From Alicyclobacillus kakegawensis NBRC 103104 (lineage in GTDB: Bacteria > Bacillota > Bacilli > Alicyclobacillales > Alicyclobacillaceae), in assembly GCF_001552655.1 (NCBI RefSeq), contig NZ_BCRP01000026.1, positions 1-33,856 of the forward strand: a stretch of 33,856 bases of DNA. Direction: 5' to 3'. Under the pieces are notes generated by a model. The model was given only the letters and a program-made list of their open reading frames with translations. It was not told where the DNA came from and did no database searches. This document shows positions 17,588 to 25,311 of the stretch, piece by piece. The translations under genes and the position numbers were made by a program. Positions within the stretch are counted from its first letter, which is position 1. Each line of letters begins with the position of its first letter.

Positions 17588-17665
17588 GATCCGCCGTCCT
17601 TTCCGGTCCATGCTGTGGAAAGCGCAACCATCTTGCAGCGAACGCTCTGCCCAGGCGCACGCACC

Positions 17666-17698
17666 TGTGATTAAATCACAAGCCGCCGTGGATGAGAA
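17666..17698 (-). promoter_or_regulatory. Promoter with embedded operator palindrome upstream of the sugar isomerase gene
   Basis: TGTGATT-A-AATCACA (17666-17680) is a perfect 15-base palindrome. On the minus strand it overlaps a -10-like TTTAAT (17675-17670), with TTCTCA (17698-17693) 17 bases upstream as a possible -35. Repression by a dimeric regulator is likely. The half-site TGTGA is CRP/Fnr-like, but the spacing is one base short of that consensus. Confidence 0.55.
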
Positions 17699-17766
17699 TG
17701 ACGTATCTGGTCAAGTCCTTACGCATCTGGCTGCAAAGACAGCACGAGGAGGCTGAATCCATCGCT

Positions 17767-18489
17767 CTACAGCGACTCGATGGGCTTGTGATTGCCGTAC
17801 GTGGGCGCCACGCCGCCGTTGTCCGCCGCCCAGCGGACCGCATTGCGAATGACCGTCTGCACGTTCGCGTCGTAATACGTCGGATGGGTCTCATGTCCAG
17901 GCCGGAAGTAGAATACCTTGCCCCGGCCGCGGCGGTAGGTCAGGCCACTGCGGAACACCTCTCCGCCTGGAAACCAACTGATAAACACCACCTCGTCCGG
18001 TGTCGGCACGTCAAAGTGCTCTCCGTACATCTCCTCGTGCGGGAGCTCGAAGTATTCACCCAAACCGCGGACTATCGGGTGGCTCGGATTGACCACCCAC
18101 AGCCGTTCACGCTCGCCGGCTTCGCGCCACTTCAGGTCACACGAGGTTCCCATCAGCGCCTTGAACACCTTCGAGAAGTGTCCCGAGTGCAGGACAATCA
18201 GTCCCATCCCCTGCCACACACGCTGGATTACACGCTCAACGACAGCGTCCGCCACCTCCTGGTGAGCCATGTGTCCCCACCACACCAACACGTCGGTTTG
18301 ATCCAGGACTCCCTCCGTCAGCCCGTGCTCGGGCTCATCCAGCGTGGCCGTGCGCACCTGGTGGCCGTCTGCGGCCAAAAACTGAGCGATAGTATGATGA
18401 ATCCCTTCCGGATACACCTCCCGCACCTTCGCATCCGTCTTCTCGTGGCGGAATTCATTCCAGACAGTGACGCGGATTGGCTGCCTCAC
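17767..18489 (-). CDS. ThuA-like trehalose-utilisation domain protein
   Basis: The 240-residue product matches the ThuA-like class I amidotransferase fold: [12 protein letters not shown] at the start, [14 protein letters not shown] (about 66-79), [19 protein letters not shown], and [21 protein letters not shown]. ThuA proteins take part in uptake and catabolism of trehalose-like disaccharides, including 3-keto forms, though their chemistry is unsettled. The GTG start is preceded by GGGGAAAG. It is the most upstream gene of the sugar group and is followed by a 179-base gap with a new promoter, so it may be regulated apart from the isomerase-dehydrogenase pair. Confidence 0.85.
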   Translation of the reverse strand: MRQPIRVTVWNEFRHEKTDAKVREVYPEGIHHTIAQFLAADGHQVRTATLDEPEHGLTEGVLDQTDVLVWWGHMAHQEVADAVVERVIQRVWQGMGLIVLHSGHFSKVFKALMGTSCDLKWREAGERERLWVVNPSHPIVRGLGEYFELPHEEMYGEHFDVPTPDEVVFISWFPGGEVFRSGLTYRRGRGKVFYFRPGHETHPTYYDANVQTVIRNAVRWAADNGGVAPTYGNHKPIESL

Positions 18490-18534
18490 ACGCTTTCCCC
18501 CGCTCTCGCAGACTGTGTCGGTATAACGCTCTCT

Positions 18535-18543
18535 ATTCTAGCA
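18535..18543 (-). promoter_or_regulatory. Possible extended -10 promoter of the ThuA-like gene
   Basis: On the minus strand TGC directly precedes TAGAAT (18540-18535), an extended -10 pattern about 45 bases before the GTG start. No -35 box is evident. Confidence 0.35.
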
Positions 18544-18648
18544 TGTGCAGAAAGCCGGCGCCCCAGCCCAAACTCAGAAAACGGGCAGACCACATCGTGT
18601 TGATCCGGCCGTATTTGCGGAAAACCTATGCGAGGGCGCTTTCATGAT

Positions 18649-18677
18649 TTGCCAGTTGCAACAGCAAGGTGTAAGGT
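18649..18677 (+). promoter_or_regulatory. Possible promoter of the alpha/beta hydrolase gene
   Basis: TTGCCA (18649-18654) is followed after 17 bases by TAAGGT (18672-18677). The -35 box is close to consensus and the -10 box weak. It stands in a locally AT-rich stretch about 60 bases before the start codon. Confidence 0.3.
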
Positions 18678-18735
18678 AAAAAATTGAAGTTTTTATTCTG
18701 CCAAGACGTTTAGACCACAAAGAGGTGGATTTCAT

Positions 18736-19548
18736 ATGTATTGCGAAGTCATGGGAGAACGCATTTTCTACGACCGCGCGGGCGACCGGACGGCGACGCA
18801 CAAGTTGCTGTTTGTCCACGGCGCCAGTAGCTACGCTTCGTTCTGGCTGCCCGTGATGGCGCGCCTGGGGCAGATGGGCGGGGTGGAAGGCATCTTGCTC
18901 GACCTGCCCGGCCACTACCGCTCCTCCGGCGAGGCGCGCACGTCCGTTTCCGACTACGCCCAGTTCCTGCACGAGTTTGTCCAGGTGATCACCCGCCTGC
19001 ACCCAGACCTGGGCGGACGCATCACCTATGTGGGCCACTCGATGGGCGGAGCCATCGGCCAGGAGTTGGCCATCTCGCAGCCAGACTGGCTGGACAAGCT
19101 CATCCTGCTCAACACGGCGGCCAAGCTGTCCGTCCCCGAGGAATTTCTGCAGCGCTTGGCCAAAGGGCAATACGACGCAGAGTACTTCCTCGGCCGGGGA
19201 TTCGCCAGCGGGGCTCCGGAGCGGCTGCGCCAGTCGCTGTTCAAACATCAGGCTGTTTCCATCACAGCCAGCTATCACGATTTCCTCGCCGCCGCCCGCT
19301 TCGACAGGACGCACGACGTGCACAAAATTGGCGCCCGCACGCTCATCCTCTGCGGGGCGGAGGACCATATCGTGCCGCAGGACGGCCCTAGTCACCTGCA
19401 CGCGGAGATCGCCGATTCCGTGCTGATGACCGTCCCCGGCACAGGGCACTTTCTGCCTTTGGAAGACCCGCGCATGGTCGCGCGCGCCATCCGCGACATC
19501 GTCATCTCCGGGATGGTCGAGTCCGAGCTGCTGCTGCGGATTCAGTGA
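18736..19548 (+). CDS. Alpha/beta-hydrolase fold esterase/hydrolase
   Basis: The 270-residue protein has the oxyanion-hole block LLFVHGASSYASFW near residue 30, the nucleophile elbow YVGHSMGGAIG (about residue 100), the acid in LILCGAEDHIVP, and the catalytic His in VPGTGHFLPLEDP, in the order of the alpha/beta-hydrolase fold. It is likely a cytosolic esterase, lactonase or C-C bond hydrolase. The meta-cleavage operon has no hydrolase branch of its own, so this could be an unlinked supplementary hydrolase, but nothing shows it. AGAGGTGG lies seven bases before the ATG. It is a single-gene unit ended by a hairpin. Confidence 0.9.
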   Translation: MYCEVMGERIFYDRAGDRTATHKLLFVHGASSYASFWLPVMARLGQMGGVEGILLDLPGHYRSSGEARTSVSDYAQFLHEFVQVITRLHPDLGGRITYVGHSMGGAIGQELAISQPDWLDKLILLNTAAKLSVPEEFLQRLAKGQYDAEYFLGRGFASGAPERLRQSLFKHQAVSITASYHDFLAAARFDRTHDVHKIGARTLILCGAEDHIVPQDGPSHLHAEIADSVLMTVPGTGHFLPLEDPRMVARAIRDIVISGMVESELLLRIQ

Positions 19549-19564
19549 ATCCGGCGAAACCGTC

Positions 19565-19592
19565 GGTCTGGACGTTTACACGCGTCCAGACC
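19565..19592 (+). terminator. Hairpin terminator after the alpha/beta hydrolase gene
   Basis: GGTCTGGACG (19565-19574) and CGTCCAGACC (19583-19592) form a perfect 10-base stem with an 8-base loop, between the convergent hydrolase and 3-hydroxyacyl-CoA dehydrogenase genes. The U-run after it is poor (CGATTT), so termination may be partial. Confidence 0.65.
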
Positions 19593-19646
19593 CGATTTCC
19601 CGCCCCAGATGGCTCCGCACCCAGCCGCCCGCTGCGCCTTCTCTTG

Positions 19647-20504
19647 TCACTCGTAGTCATACCACCCTTTGTTCACCTTTTTACCCAGCCTTCCGGCCCG
19701 AATCAGCGCCCGCAGGGATTGCGGCGCCGCATAGCGCGGGTCCTTGGTCTCCTGGAAAAACACGTCCATCACGTGCAGGCCGATATCCACGCCGGCAAAG
19801 TCCTGCAGTTCAAAGGGACCCATCGGATAATTGAGCCCCAACTTCACGGCGGTGTCCACGTCCTCCTTGCTCGCCACCCCTTCTTCGACCAGCCGGATGG
19901 CCTCGATGAACTGGGGCACCAGGATTCGGTTCACGATAAACCCGGGAGTATCCCGCTTCACTTCCACTGTCGTCTTACCCATCCGCCTGGCCAAATCCGT
20001 GGTCAGGGCCACCGTGGCGTCATCCGTGTCGTACCCGCGCACCACTTCCACCAGACGCATCACCTGGGGCGGGTTGAAAAAGTGCATCCCCACCACCTGT
20101 TTCGCCCGCGTTGTGGCCGCCGCGATGCTGGTGATGGGGATGGAGGAGGTATTGGTCGCCAGTACCACCTCCGGACGACACAGCTCATCCAACTGCCGAA
20201 ACAACGCCTGCTTGGCGCCCTCATCCTCGATGATGGCCTCAATGACAAAGTCTGCCGAGCGCACGTCTTCCAGGCGTGGCGTCACCGTCAGCCTCGCCAG
20301 CGTCGCCTCCGCTTCCGCCGGTGTCAGCTTCCCCTTCCCGACTGCCTTCTCCTGCAGCTGCCGAATCCGCTCCAGGGACCGCTCCAAGGCCGGCTCCAGG
20401 GTGTCCGTCAGGACGACCGAAAAGCCGCTTTGCGCCGCCAGGTGGGCAATCCCGCCCCCCATGCTCCCGGCTCCCACCACTGCAATCGTCCGCATCTGGG
20501 TCAT
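19647..20504 (-). CDS. 3-Hydroxyacyl-CoA (3-hydroxybutyryl-CoA) dehydrogenase
   Basis: This 285-residue NAD-dependent enzyme oxidises 3-hydroxyacyl-CoA to 3-oxoacyl-CoA in beta-oxidation or phenylacetate-type pathways. It has the nucleotide-binding VVGAGSMGGGIAHLAAQSG at the start, the catalytic His in GMHFFNPPQVMRLVEVV (about residue 140), and DTPGFIVNRILVP preceding the C-terminal helical domain. The chosen ATG follows AGGAGGGGACGGGAC; a 27-codon upstream extension is rejected. It is divergent from the PucR regulator (145-base gap) and may be controlled by it. It supplies the one beta-oxidation step missing from the hydratase-thiolase pair at 29799-31772. Confidence 0.94.
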   Translation of the reverse strand: MTQMRTIAVVGAGSMGGGIAHLAAQSGFSVVLTDTLEPALERSLERIRQLQEKAVGKGKLTPAEAEATLARLTVTPRLEDVRSADFVIEAIIEDEGAKQALFRQLDELCRPEVVLATNTSSIPITSIAAATTRAKQVVGMHFFNPPQVMRLVEVVRGYDTDDATVALTTDLARRMGKTTVEVKRDTPGFIVNRILVPQFIEAIRLVEEGVASKEDVDTAVKLGLNYPMGPFELQDFAGVDIGLHVMDVFFQETKDPRYAAPQSLRALIRAGRLGKKVNKGWYDYE

Positions 20505-20591
20505 GTCCCGTCCCCTCCTGTCTCTTCCTGCTCGCTCCCATGATAGTCCTGGAGAATTCGCGCAGGAATACGTACATTCAATCAATCAGAT

Positions 20592-20600
20592 TGGTATAAT
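20592..20600 (+). promoter_or_regulatory. Extended -10 promoter of the PucR-type regulator gene
   Basis: TGG followed by a perfect TATAAT (20595-20600) forms an extended -10 element 49 bases before the start codon. No good -35 is present, consistent with extended -10 promoters. The divergent dehydrogenase gene shows no clear promoter in the shared 145-base region. Confidence 0.6.
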
Positions 20601-20649
20601 TCCTCTAAAACGAGGATGACGTCGATCCGCCTGAAAGGAGAGGTCCTCT

Positions 20650-22542
20650 GTGATGCATGAGACGCTCGCCGCCGAGCACCCGTTTCCGCTGCGCGGACGG
20701 GACCGGCTGCATCTCAATCTGCGCCAGATTGTGCATGACCTGGCGGATGCCCCCTCGCAGGCCCAACTCCTCCGCACCTTGCTGAAAACGGTGCACCAGG
20801 TGTTTCACAGCGACGTGACCCTCATCTACCTGACCGACGTGAGCGGACAGACGGTGGCTCCGCATACAGAAGACGCTTCGGGGGTCGCAGACTGCGGCCC
20901 GCTTCGGCTGTCCGCGCTCAGCCAGCGCGTCATGGAGGCGCCGTACCACTGGCCTTCGGCCGAGATCGATCCGATTGTCCGCGCCTGCGCGTTGTACCGC
21001 CAGCTGTCCGAACTGGGGCTGAAGACCTGGTTCTCCCTGCCCATCCGGCGCCGCGGTGTGCTGCTCGGCATCATGGTCGTCGGCTACTACCACCACGAGT
21101 ACCTGGTCGAGGACGTGGTGCAGGTGCTCTGGGAGTTCGCGCACGACGTGGCCGATCTGATGGCGCGCCACCTGCCTGCCCCACTGCGCCAGCGCGTCGA
21201 GGCGGCTCCCGATCAGCCGGAGGTGCCGACGCTGTACCAACAGCGGCGCATGCGTCGACTGCTCATGAGCCATTTCCAGTTGACAAACACCCTGTGGACC
21301 GATGACAACTTGGCGGCGATTGCCCGCACCCTGTCCGGCCTTCTGCGCCAGCCGGTGATGGTTATGGACGAGTACCTGGGAGTTTTGTACGCGGCGCCGG
21401 AAGAGGGGCTGTGGGCGAGACCGCTCCGCAGGCTGCGCCGGTGGGTGGAGCAGCACCCAGTGCTCCGCCAGCATCATCCGTTCCCGGTACGGACCGATAA
21501 GCTAGGTGACTCCTCCTTTGTCCTGGCGCCTGTCCAGATGGGTGCAACGCCGCTGGGATGGCTGGTCGTCTGGGAGCAGGTGGGAAAACTCGACGACCTG
21601 GACATCGTCTCCCTGCAGCAAGCCAGCACGCTGCTGGCGGTCAACTTTTACCGCCGCGGCCTGGGGATTGAGCGGCGCGCCGAGCGGTTTCAGGAACTGT
21701 TCAACCTGCTCATCGACGCGCCGGAGGCGTTTGGCCCGGCTCAGGAGCACGAGGCGCGGCTGCTGTCGTTCAATGCAAACACGCCCCAATATGTCATGGT
21801 TGTCCATCTGCAGCATCCGGAACCAGCCTCGCTGATCGATGCCCTGCGGCTGCGGCTGGCCGCGGAGTACCCGGAGGTGCTGATGGCCCGGCGCCAACCA
21901 GACCTGATCTTGCTTCTGCCCTGCAACCGCTTTCCGGCCGAGGAAGACACTCAGCGATTTGCCCGCTGGCTGACGCAGACGCTGCATACCGTGGCCGCCC
22001 TCGCCCCGCATCCATCCACAACCAGCGGGACCGAGGAGAAGACGGCGGATCAGGCGGGAGAACCACTCGCCAGCCGGCAGACCCCCTCCCATCCGCCCGT
22101 GCTCGGGATGGGCATCAGCGGTCGATGCGCATCCCGAGCGGAGCTGATAGAGGGTTTTGCCGCCGCCCGCCTCGCCTGCCGTCTCGCACCGACCTACTCG
22201 CCGCCCGATGCGCTTCTGCACGCCGAGGAGGTGCTCACCGAGCGGGTGTTGCAGCCGATTGCCGCCAGCGATACAGCGCAGCAGTTCATCCGCGAGCGAT
22301 TGGATCCGCTGCGACGATACGACGCCGACCACGAGTCGGACCTTCTCCATACCCTCTGTGCCTATCTGGAGCATAACGGGAACGTATCGGAGACCGCGCA
22401 GACGCTGTACATCCACCGCACCACGCTGCAGTACCGGCTGCGGCGGATTGAGCAGCTGCTGGGTTGTTCCCTGGATTCGGGCCGCATGCGCTTCGAACTG
22501 CAGCTGGCGCTCACCCTCGACCAACTGCGCGGCTGCACGTAG
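20650..22542 (+). CDS. PucR/CdaR-type transcriptional regulator with GAF-like sensor domain
   Basis: The 630-residue protein has an N-terminal GAF-like region (about 35-175, including VTLIYLTDVSGQTV and WFSLPIRRRGVLLGIMVVGYYHHEY), a long middle section, and a C-terminal PucR helix-turn-helix (about 565-625: GNVSETAQTLYIHRTTLQYRLRRIEQLLG). Such proteins usually activate neighbouring catabolic genes in response to a small ligand. The GTG start is followed directly by ATG and preceded by AAAGGAGAGG; either could be used. It is flanked by the divergent 3-hydroxyacyl-CoA dehydrogenase and the convergent monooxygenase, so it is the best candidate regulator of the gentisate/CoA cluster. The ligand is unknown. 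Confidence 0.88.
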   Translation: MMHETLAAEHPFPLRGRDRLHLNLRQIVHDLADAPSQAQLLRTLLKTVHQVFHSDVTLIYLTDVSGQTVAPHTEDASGVADCGPLRLSALSQRVMEAPYHWPSAEIDPIVRACALYRQLSELGLKTWFSLPIRRRGVLLGIMVVGYYHHEYLVEDVVQVLWEFAHDVADLMARHLPAPLRQRVEAAPDQPEVPTLYQQRRMRRLLMSHFQLTNTLWTDDNLAAIARTLSGLLRQPVMVMDEYLGVLYAAPEEGLWARPLRRLRRWVEQHPVLRQHHPFPVRTDKLGDSSFVLAPVQMGATPLGWLVVWEQVGKLDDLDIVSLQQASTLLAVNFYRRGLGIERRAERFQELFNLLIDAPEAFGPAQEHEARLLSFNANTPQYVMVVHLQHPEPASLIDALRLRLAAEYPEVLMARRQPDLILLLPCNRFPAEEDTQRFARWLTQTLHTVAALAPHPSTTSGTEEKTADQAGEPLASRQTPSHPPVLGMGISGRCASRAELIEGFAAARLACRLAPTYSPPDALLHAEEVLTERVLQPIAASDTAQQFIRERLDPLRRYDADHESDLLHTLCAYLEHNGNVSETAQTLYIHRTTLQYRLRRIEQLLGCSLDSGRMRFELQLALTLDQLRGCT

Positions 22543-22565
22543 ACCGACCAGCCCCCGTCCCGCCT

Positions 22566-23780
22566 TCAATACTTGCTAGCCAGGCTGGGCCCCGTTTTGG
22601 GCCCATAAGGCCCCTCGTCCAACCAGCGGCCGGCCTTGGGAAACAACGGGGCTATCGCGGCGGCCAGACGCCGCTGGATGTTGATGGGAAAGGCTCGGCC
22701 CTGGATGTGGTGCAGCGCCGTGCCCGCCGCATCCCGGTTGTACTCCGCTGCCGCCCGACGCTCCTGTTCAAACGACCGAACGGCCGCCTTCGCCGCGTCT
22801 CCGCCGCTGGCGAGTGCCTGCCGGATCGCTTGGGCGGCGGCGACCGCGTCGGCAATCCCCGAATTCATCCCCCGCGCCCCGAAGGGCGCAAACAGGTGTG
22901 CCGCCTCGCCAACCAGCAGCACGCGGGCGTGCACGTCACAGAACGATTCCGCCACCACCTGCAGGAACTGGTACGCGGACACCCAGGTGATACGCTCTGC
23001 GTACTTTTTGTCCATCACGCGCGGAAGCCAACGCCGCACACCCTCCTCCCCGTTGTAGTCGTCGGCGTTGTCCGTCTCAAACAGCTGCAAGTCCACCCGC
23101 CACCCGCCGGCGAACGGAACAAACAGGACGTTGCGCCCGTCCATCGCCGGGTGCTGATAATGAAACACCCGTTCCAGAGGCAACGGATTTGCCTCGTCCT
23201 CTTGTATATCCACCACGATGAACGTGTTCGCGGACCGGGTACCCTTCATCTGCACGCCTATCTGTTTGCGCACCACCGAGTGGGCCCCGTCGGCGCCGAT
23301 GACGTAAGGAGCATGCCAGACCTTGCCCGATTGTGTTGTCACCGCGACCCCCTCGGGGCTTGACTCTACCTTTGTCGCCCCATCCTCCCAGACAAACTGC
23401 ACGCCCGCAGCCTCACAGGCAGCGAACAGGTGGGCCTCGGCGCGCACCTGCGGCAGGCTGGTGAATGGAGGCAGGGCGTTCGGTTGGGGGGCGGGATAGC
23501 GCCGCACATAGACCTCCTTCCCGCGCCAAAACGTGCGTTTTACCGGCCAGACGATGCCATCCGCAGCGAAAGTGCCCGCCAACCCCGGGAAAATCTCATC
23601 CAAATGCTTTAACGACGCCTTGTGAATGAAGATGGCGCGGCTGCCCGGGCGAACACGTTGTTTGGGTTCCGCCTCCAGCACCATGACCGGCAGACCCCGG
23701 TGGCGCAGCGCCAACGCGGCCGTCATGCCGACCGGCCCGGCGCCGATAACGAGGATATGGGACAAGGAAGCTTCGGACAT
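22566..23780 (-). CDS. FAD-dependent aromatic monooxygenase (p-hydroxybenzoate hydroxylase fold)
   Basis: This 404-residue group A flavoprotein monooxygenase has GAGPVG (13-18) for FAD binding, the DG motif VIGADGAHSVVR (about 160-171), and GEAAHLFAPFGARGMNSG (about 291) in place of the common GDAAH. It should hydroxylate an aromatic ring with NAD(P)H and oxygen. In this context, with CoA ligases, a 4-hydroxybenzoyl-CoA-type thioesterase and gentisate dioxygenase, the likely substrate is an aroyl-CoA (salicyloyl-CoA or 4-hydroxybenzoyl-CoA) giving gentisyl-CoA. A free hydroxybenzoate is the alternative. The ATG follows AAAGGGGCGGTCAGC, and the gene has its own promoter after the MFS gene. Fold is secure; substrate is inferred. 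Confidence 0.88.
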   Translation of the reverse strand: MSEASLSHILVIGAGPVGMTAALALRHRGLPVMVLEAEPKQRVRPGSRAIFIHKASLKHLDEIFPGLAGTFAADGIVWPVKRTFWRGKEVYVRRYPAPQPNALPPFTSLPQVRAEAHLFAACEAAGVQFVWEDGATKVESSPEGVAVTTQSGKVWHAPYVIGADGAHSVVRKQIGVQMKGTRSANTFIVVDIQEDEANPLPLERVFHYQHPAMDGRNVLFVPFAGGWRVDLQLFETDNADDYNGEEGVRRWLPRVMDKKYAERITWVSAYQFLQVVAESFCDVHARVLLVGEAAHLFAPFGARGMNSGIADAVAAAQAIRQALASGGDAAKAAVRSFEQERRAAAEYNRDAAGTALHHIQGRAFPINIQRRLAAAIAPLFPKAGRWLDEGPYGPKTGPSLASKY

Positions 23781-23860
23781 GCTGACCGCCCCTTTCTGCT
23801 CATAACGCGTAAAAAGAAATGTCACACATCCAACCAAATCCTAATTCTTACGCTACTTTT

Positions 23861-23890
23861 ATTATACGGATTTTAATTCGGCAATGGCAC
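23861..23890 (-). promoter_or_regulatory. Probable promoter of the flavin monooxygenase gene
   Basis: On the minus strand a perfect TATAAT (23866-23861) lies 18 bases after GTGCCA (23890-23885), in an AT-rich gap directly after the MFS stop codon. The leader of about 75 bases contains GCGTAA/TTACGC inverted arms, a possible regulator site. Confidence 0.5.
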
Positions 23891-23892
23891 GA

Positions 23893-25161
23893 CTACGCTT
23901 CGACAACCTCGACCTCAGGCACCTCGTAGACAATCCCTTTTTTCTTCAGCTTCAGTGGCGCGGTCTCCTTCAGCCCGAAGGAGACCAGAAATACGAGGAA
24001 CGAACCTCCAGCCGCCATCCAGAACGGAGCTGCCGGACTGACCGTATCGGCCAATGTCCCGGCTATCGTGGGCACCAATGTGCCACCAAACAGCTCGCCG
24101 ACCAGCACGATCGACGACATGGCGGTCGCAACAAAGGCCCGGGGAATGGATTCTGCAGGAATGATGGACATGAACACCGGCGCATACCCTTGCGCAACCG
24201 CCAGAAAGAAAGCTAGGATCATGAAGGTGCCCACCCCGACGTGCAACGTGGCTACCAGCGCCGGTGAAATCGCTGCAATGAATCCGAAGATGATCATGAT
24301 CGGCTTGCGACCAACGTGGTCAGACAAGTAAGGAAGCACCAATCCCCAGATGAAACTGCCTATCCCCATCGCACTCATGATCAGCGATACCTGCGACGGT
24401 GTGAACTTATCGACCGTCGTGAAGAAGGTCGGGGCAAACGTGGTAAAGGCAAACAACCAGCTCATAAACCCGATCGATATGATCATGCCCAGCCAGATGT
24501 TACGGTGCCGAAACGCCAGTTTATAATCGGAAAGCTTCGGACGAACGTGCACATGACTCCCCGCCTCGCCGATGAGAGCTGGCTCTTTCATGTATTTCAT
24601 CAAGATCAGCGCGACGACAATACCCGGGACCGCCAGGATGTAGAAGGCGTACTGCCAACCCATGCTCTCGGCGATACGGACAACAAGCAGCGGCGCCACC
24701 ACGCTGCCCAACAGCGCGGTCGAACTTTGCACCAGCCCCATGTTGAAACCGCGGCGTTGCGGCGTGGAGTCGGCAATCACCGCCGCCTGCGCCAGTGTCA
24801 CCACCGGTCCTTCGGCTGCCCCCATCAAGCCCCGCGCCAGCAGCAGGATCGACAAGGATGTGGCCAGCCCGGTCGAGAACGAAGCGATGGAGAACACAAT
24901 GACGATGGCAATGAAGAATTTTTTCTTTGAATTCATCAGATCGGACAAGCTGGAAAACAACCAGCTGGAGATGGCCCAACAAATCGACAGAATCGACACA
25001 GACAACCCCATTTGCGCCTCACTCAGCTTGAGTGCCGGTGCCATGAACGGAAACAGGAACGTGATGCTGAGTCTGTCCATCATCACAAAACCGTAAGTAA
25101 AGAACATAGCGGTGACGATGAAGTTCTCGTAGCGCCAAAAGCCAGCCCTGGCTTCACGCAT
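23893..25161 (-). CDS. MFS transporter, anion:cation symporter-like (aromatic acid uptake)
   Basis: The 422-residue protein has twelve hydrophobic segments. The first carries a MMDRLSITFLFPF motif similar to the (Y/M)DR start of anion:cation symporter carriers, followed by GLSVSILSICWAISSWLFSSLSDLMNSKKKF, the loop 2-3 MFS signature region, and GAAEGPVVTLAQAAVIAD. ACS carriers move organic anions with protons. Position between the CoA ligase and the aromatic monooxygenase suggests uptake of the cluster's aromatic acid. The ATG is preceded by AAGGAGGTATTCCTG. A 150-base gap upstream shows no clear promoter. Confidence 0.9.
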   Translation of the reverse strand: MREARAGFWRYENFIVTAMFFTYGFVMMDRLSITFLFPFMAPALKLSEAQMGLSVSILSICWAISSWLFSSLSDLMNSKKKFFIAIVIVFSIASFSTGLATSLSILLLARGLMGAAEGPVVTLAQAAVIADSTPQRRGFNMGLVQSSTALLGSVVAPLLVVRIAESMGWQYAFYILAVPGIVVALILMKYMKEPALIGEAGSHVHVRPKLSDYKLAFRHRNIWLGMIISIGFMSWLFAFTTFAPTFFTTVDKFTPSQVSLIMSAMGIGSFIWGLVLPYLSDHVGRKPIMIIFGFIAAISPALVATLHVGVGTFMILAFFLAVAQGYAPVFMSIIPAESIPRAFVATAMSSIVLVGELFGGTLVPTIAGTLADTVSPAAPFWMAAGGSFLVFLVSFGLKETAPLKLKKKGIVYEVPEVEVVEA

Positions 25162-25311
25162 CAGGAATACCTCCTTATCACGTCGCAGAGTGGTGGACGG
25201 GCGGAGGCTCTTCCCAGTGTTTCCCTATCTCCCATATGTGACGCTGCATACGCAACCCTCCATCCCGTCTTTTCCTCATAAAATCAACACTTCCTCAGCT
25301 CAGTCGACCGA

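Noticed and set aside
17666-17680. CRP/Fnr binding site
   Set aside because: TGTGA and TCACA are separated by five bases, not six, so assignment to CRP/Fnr is not supported.
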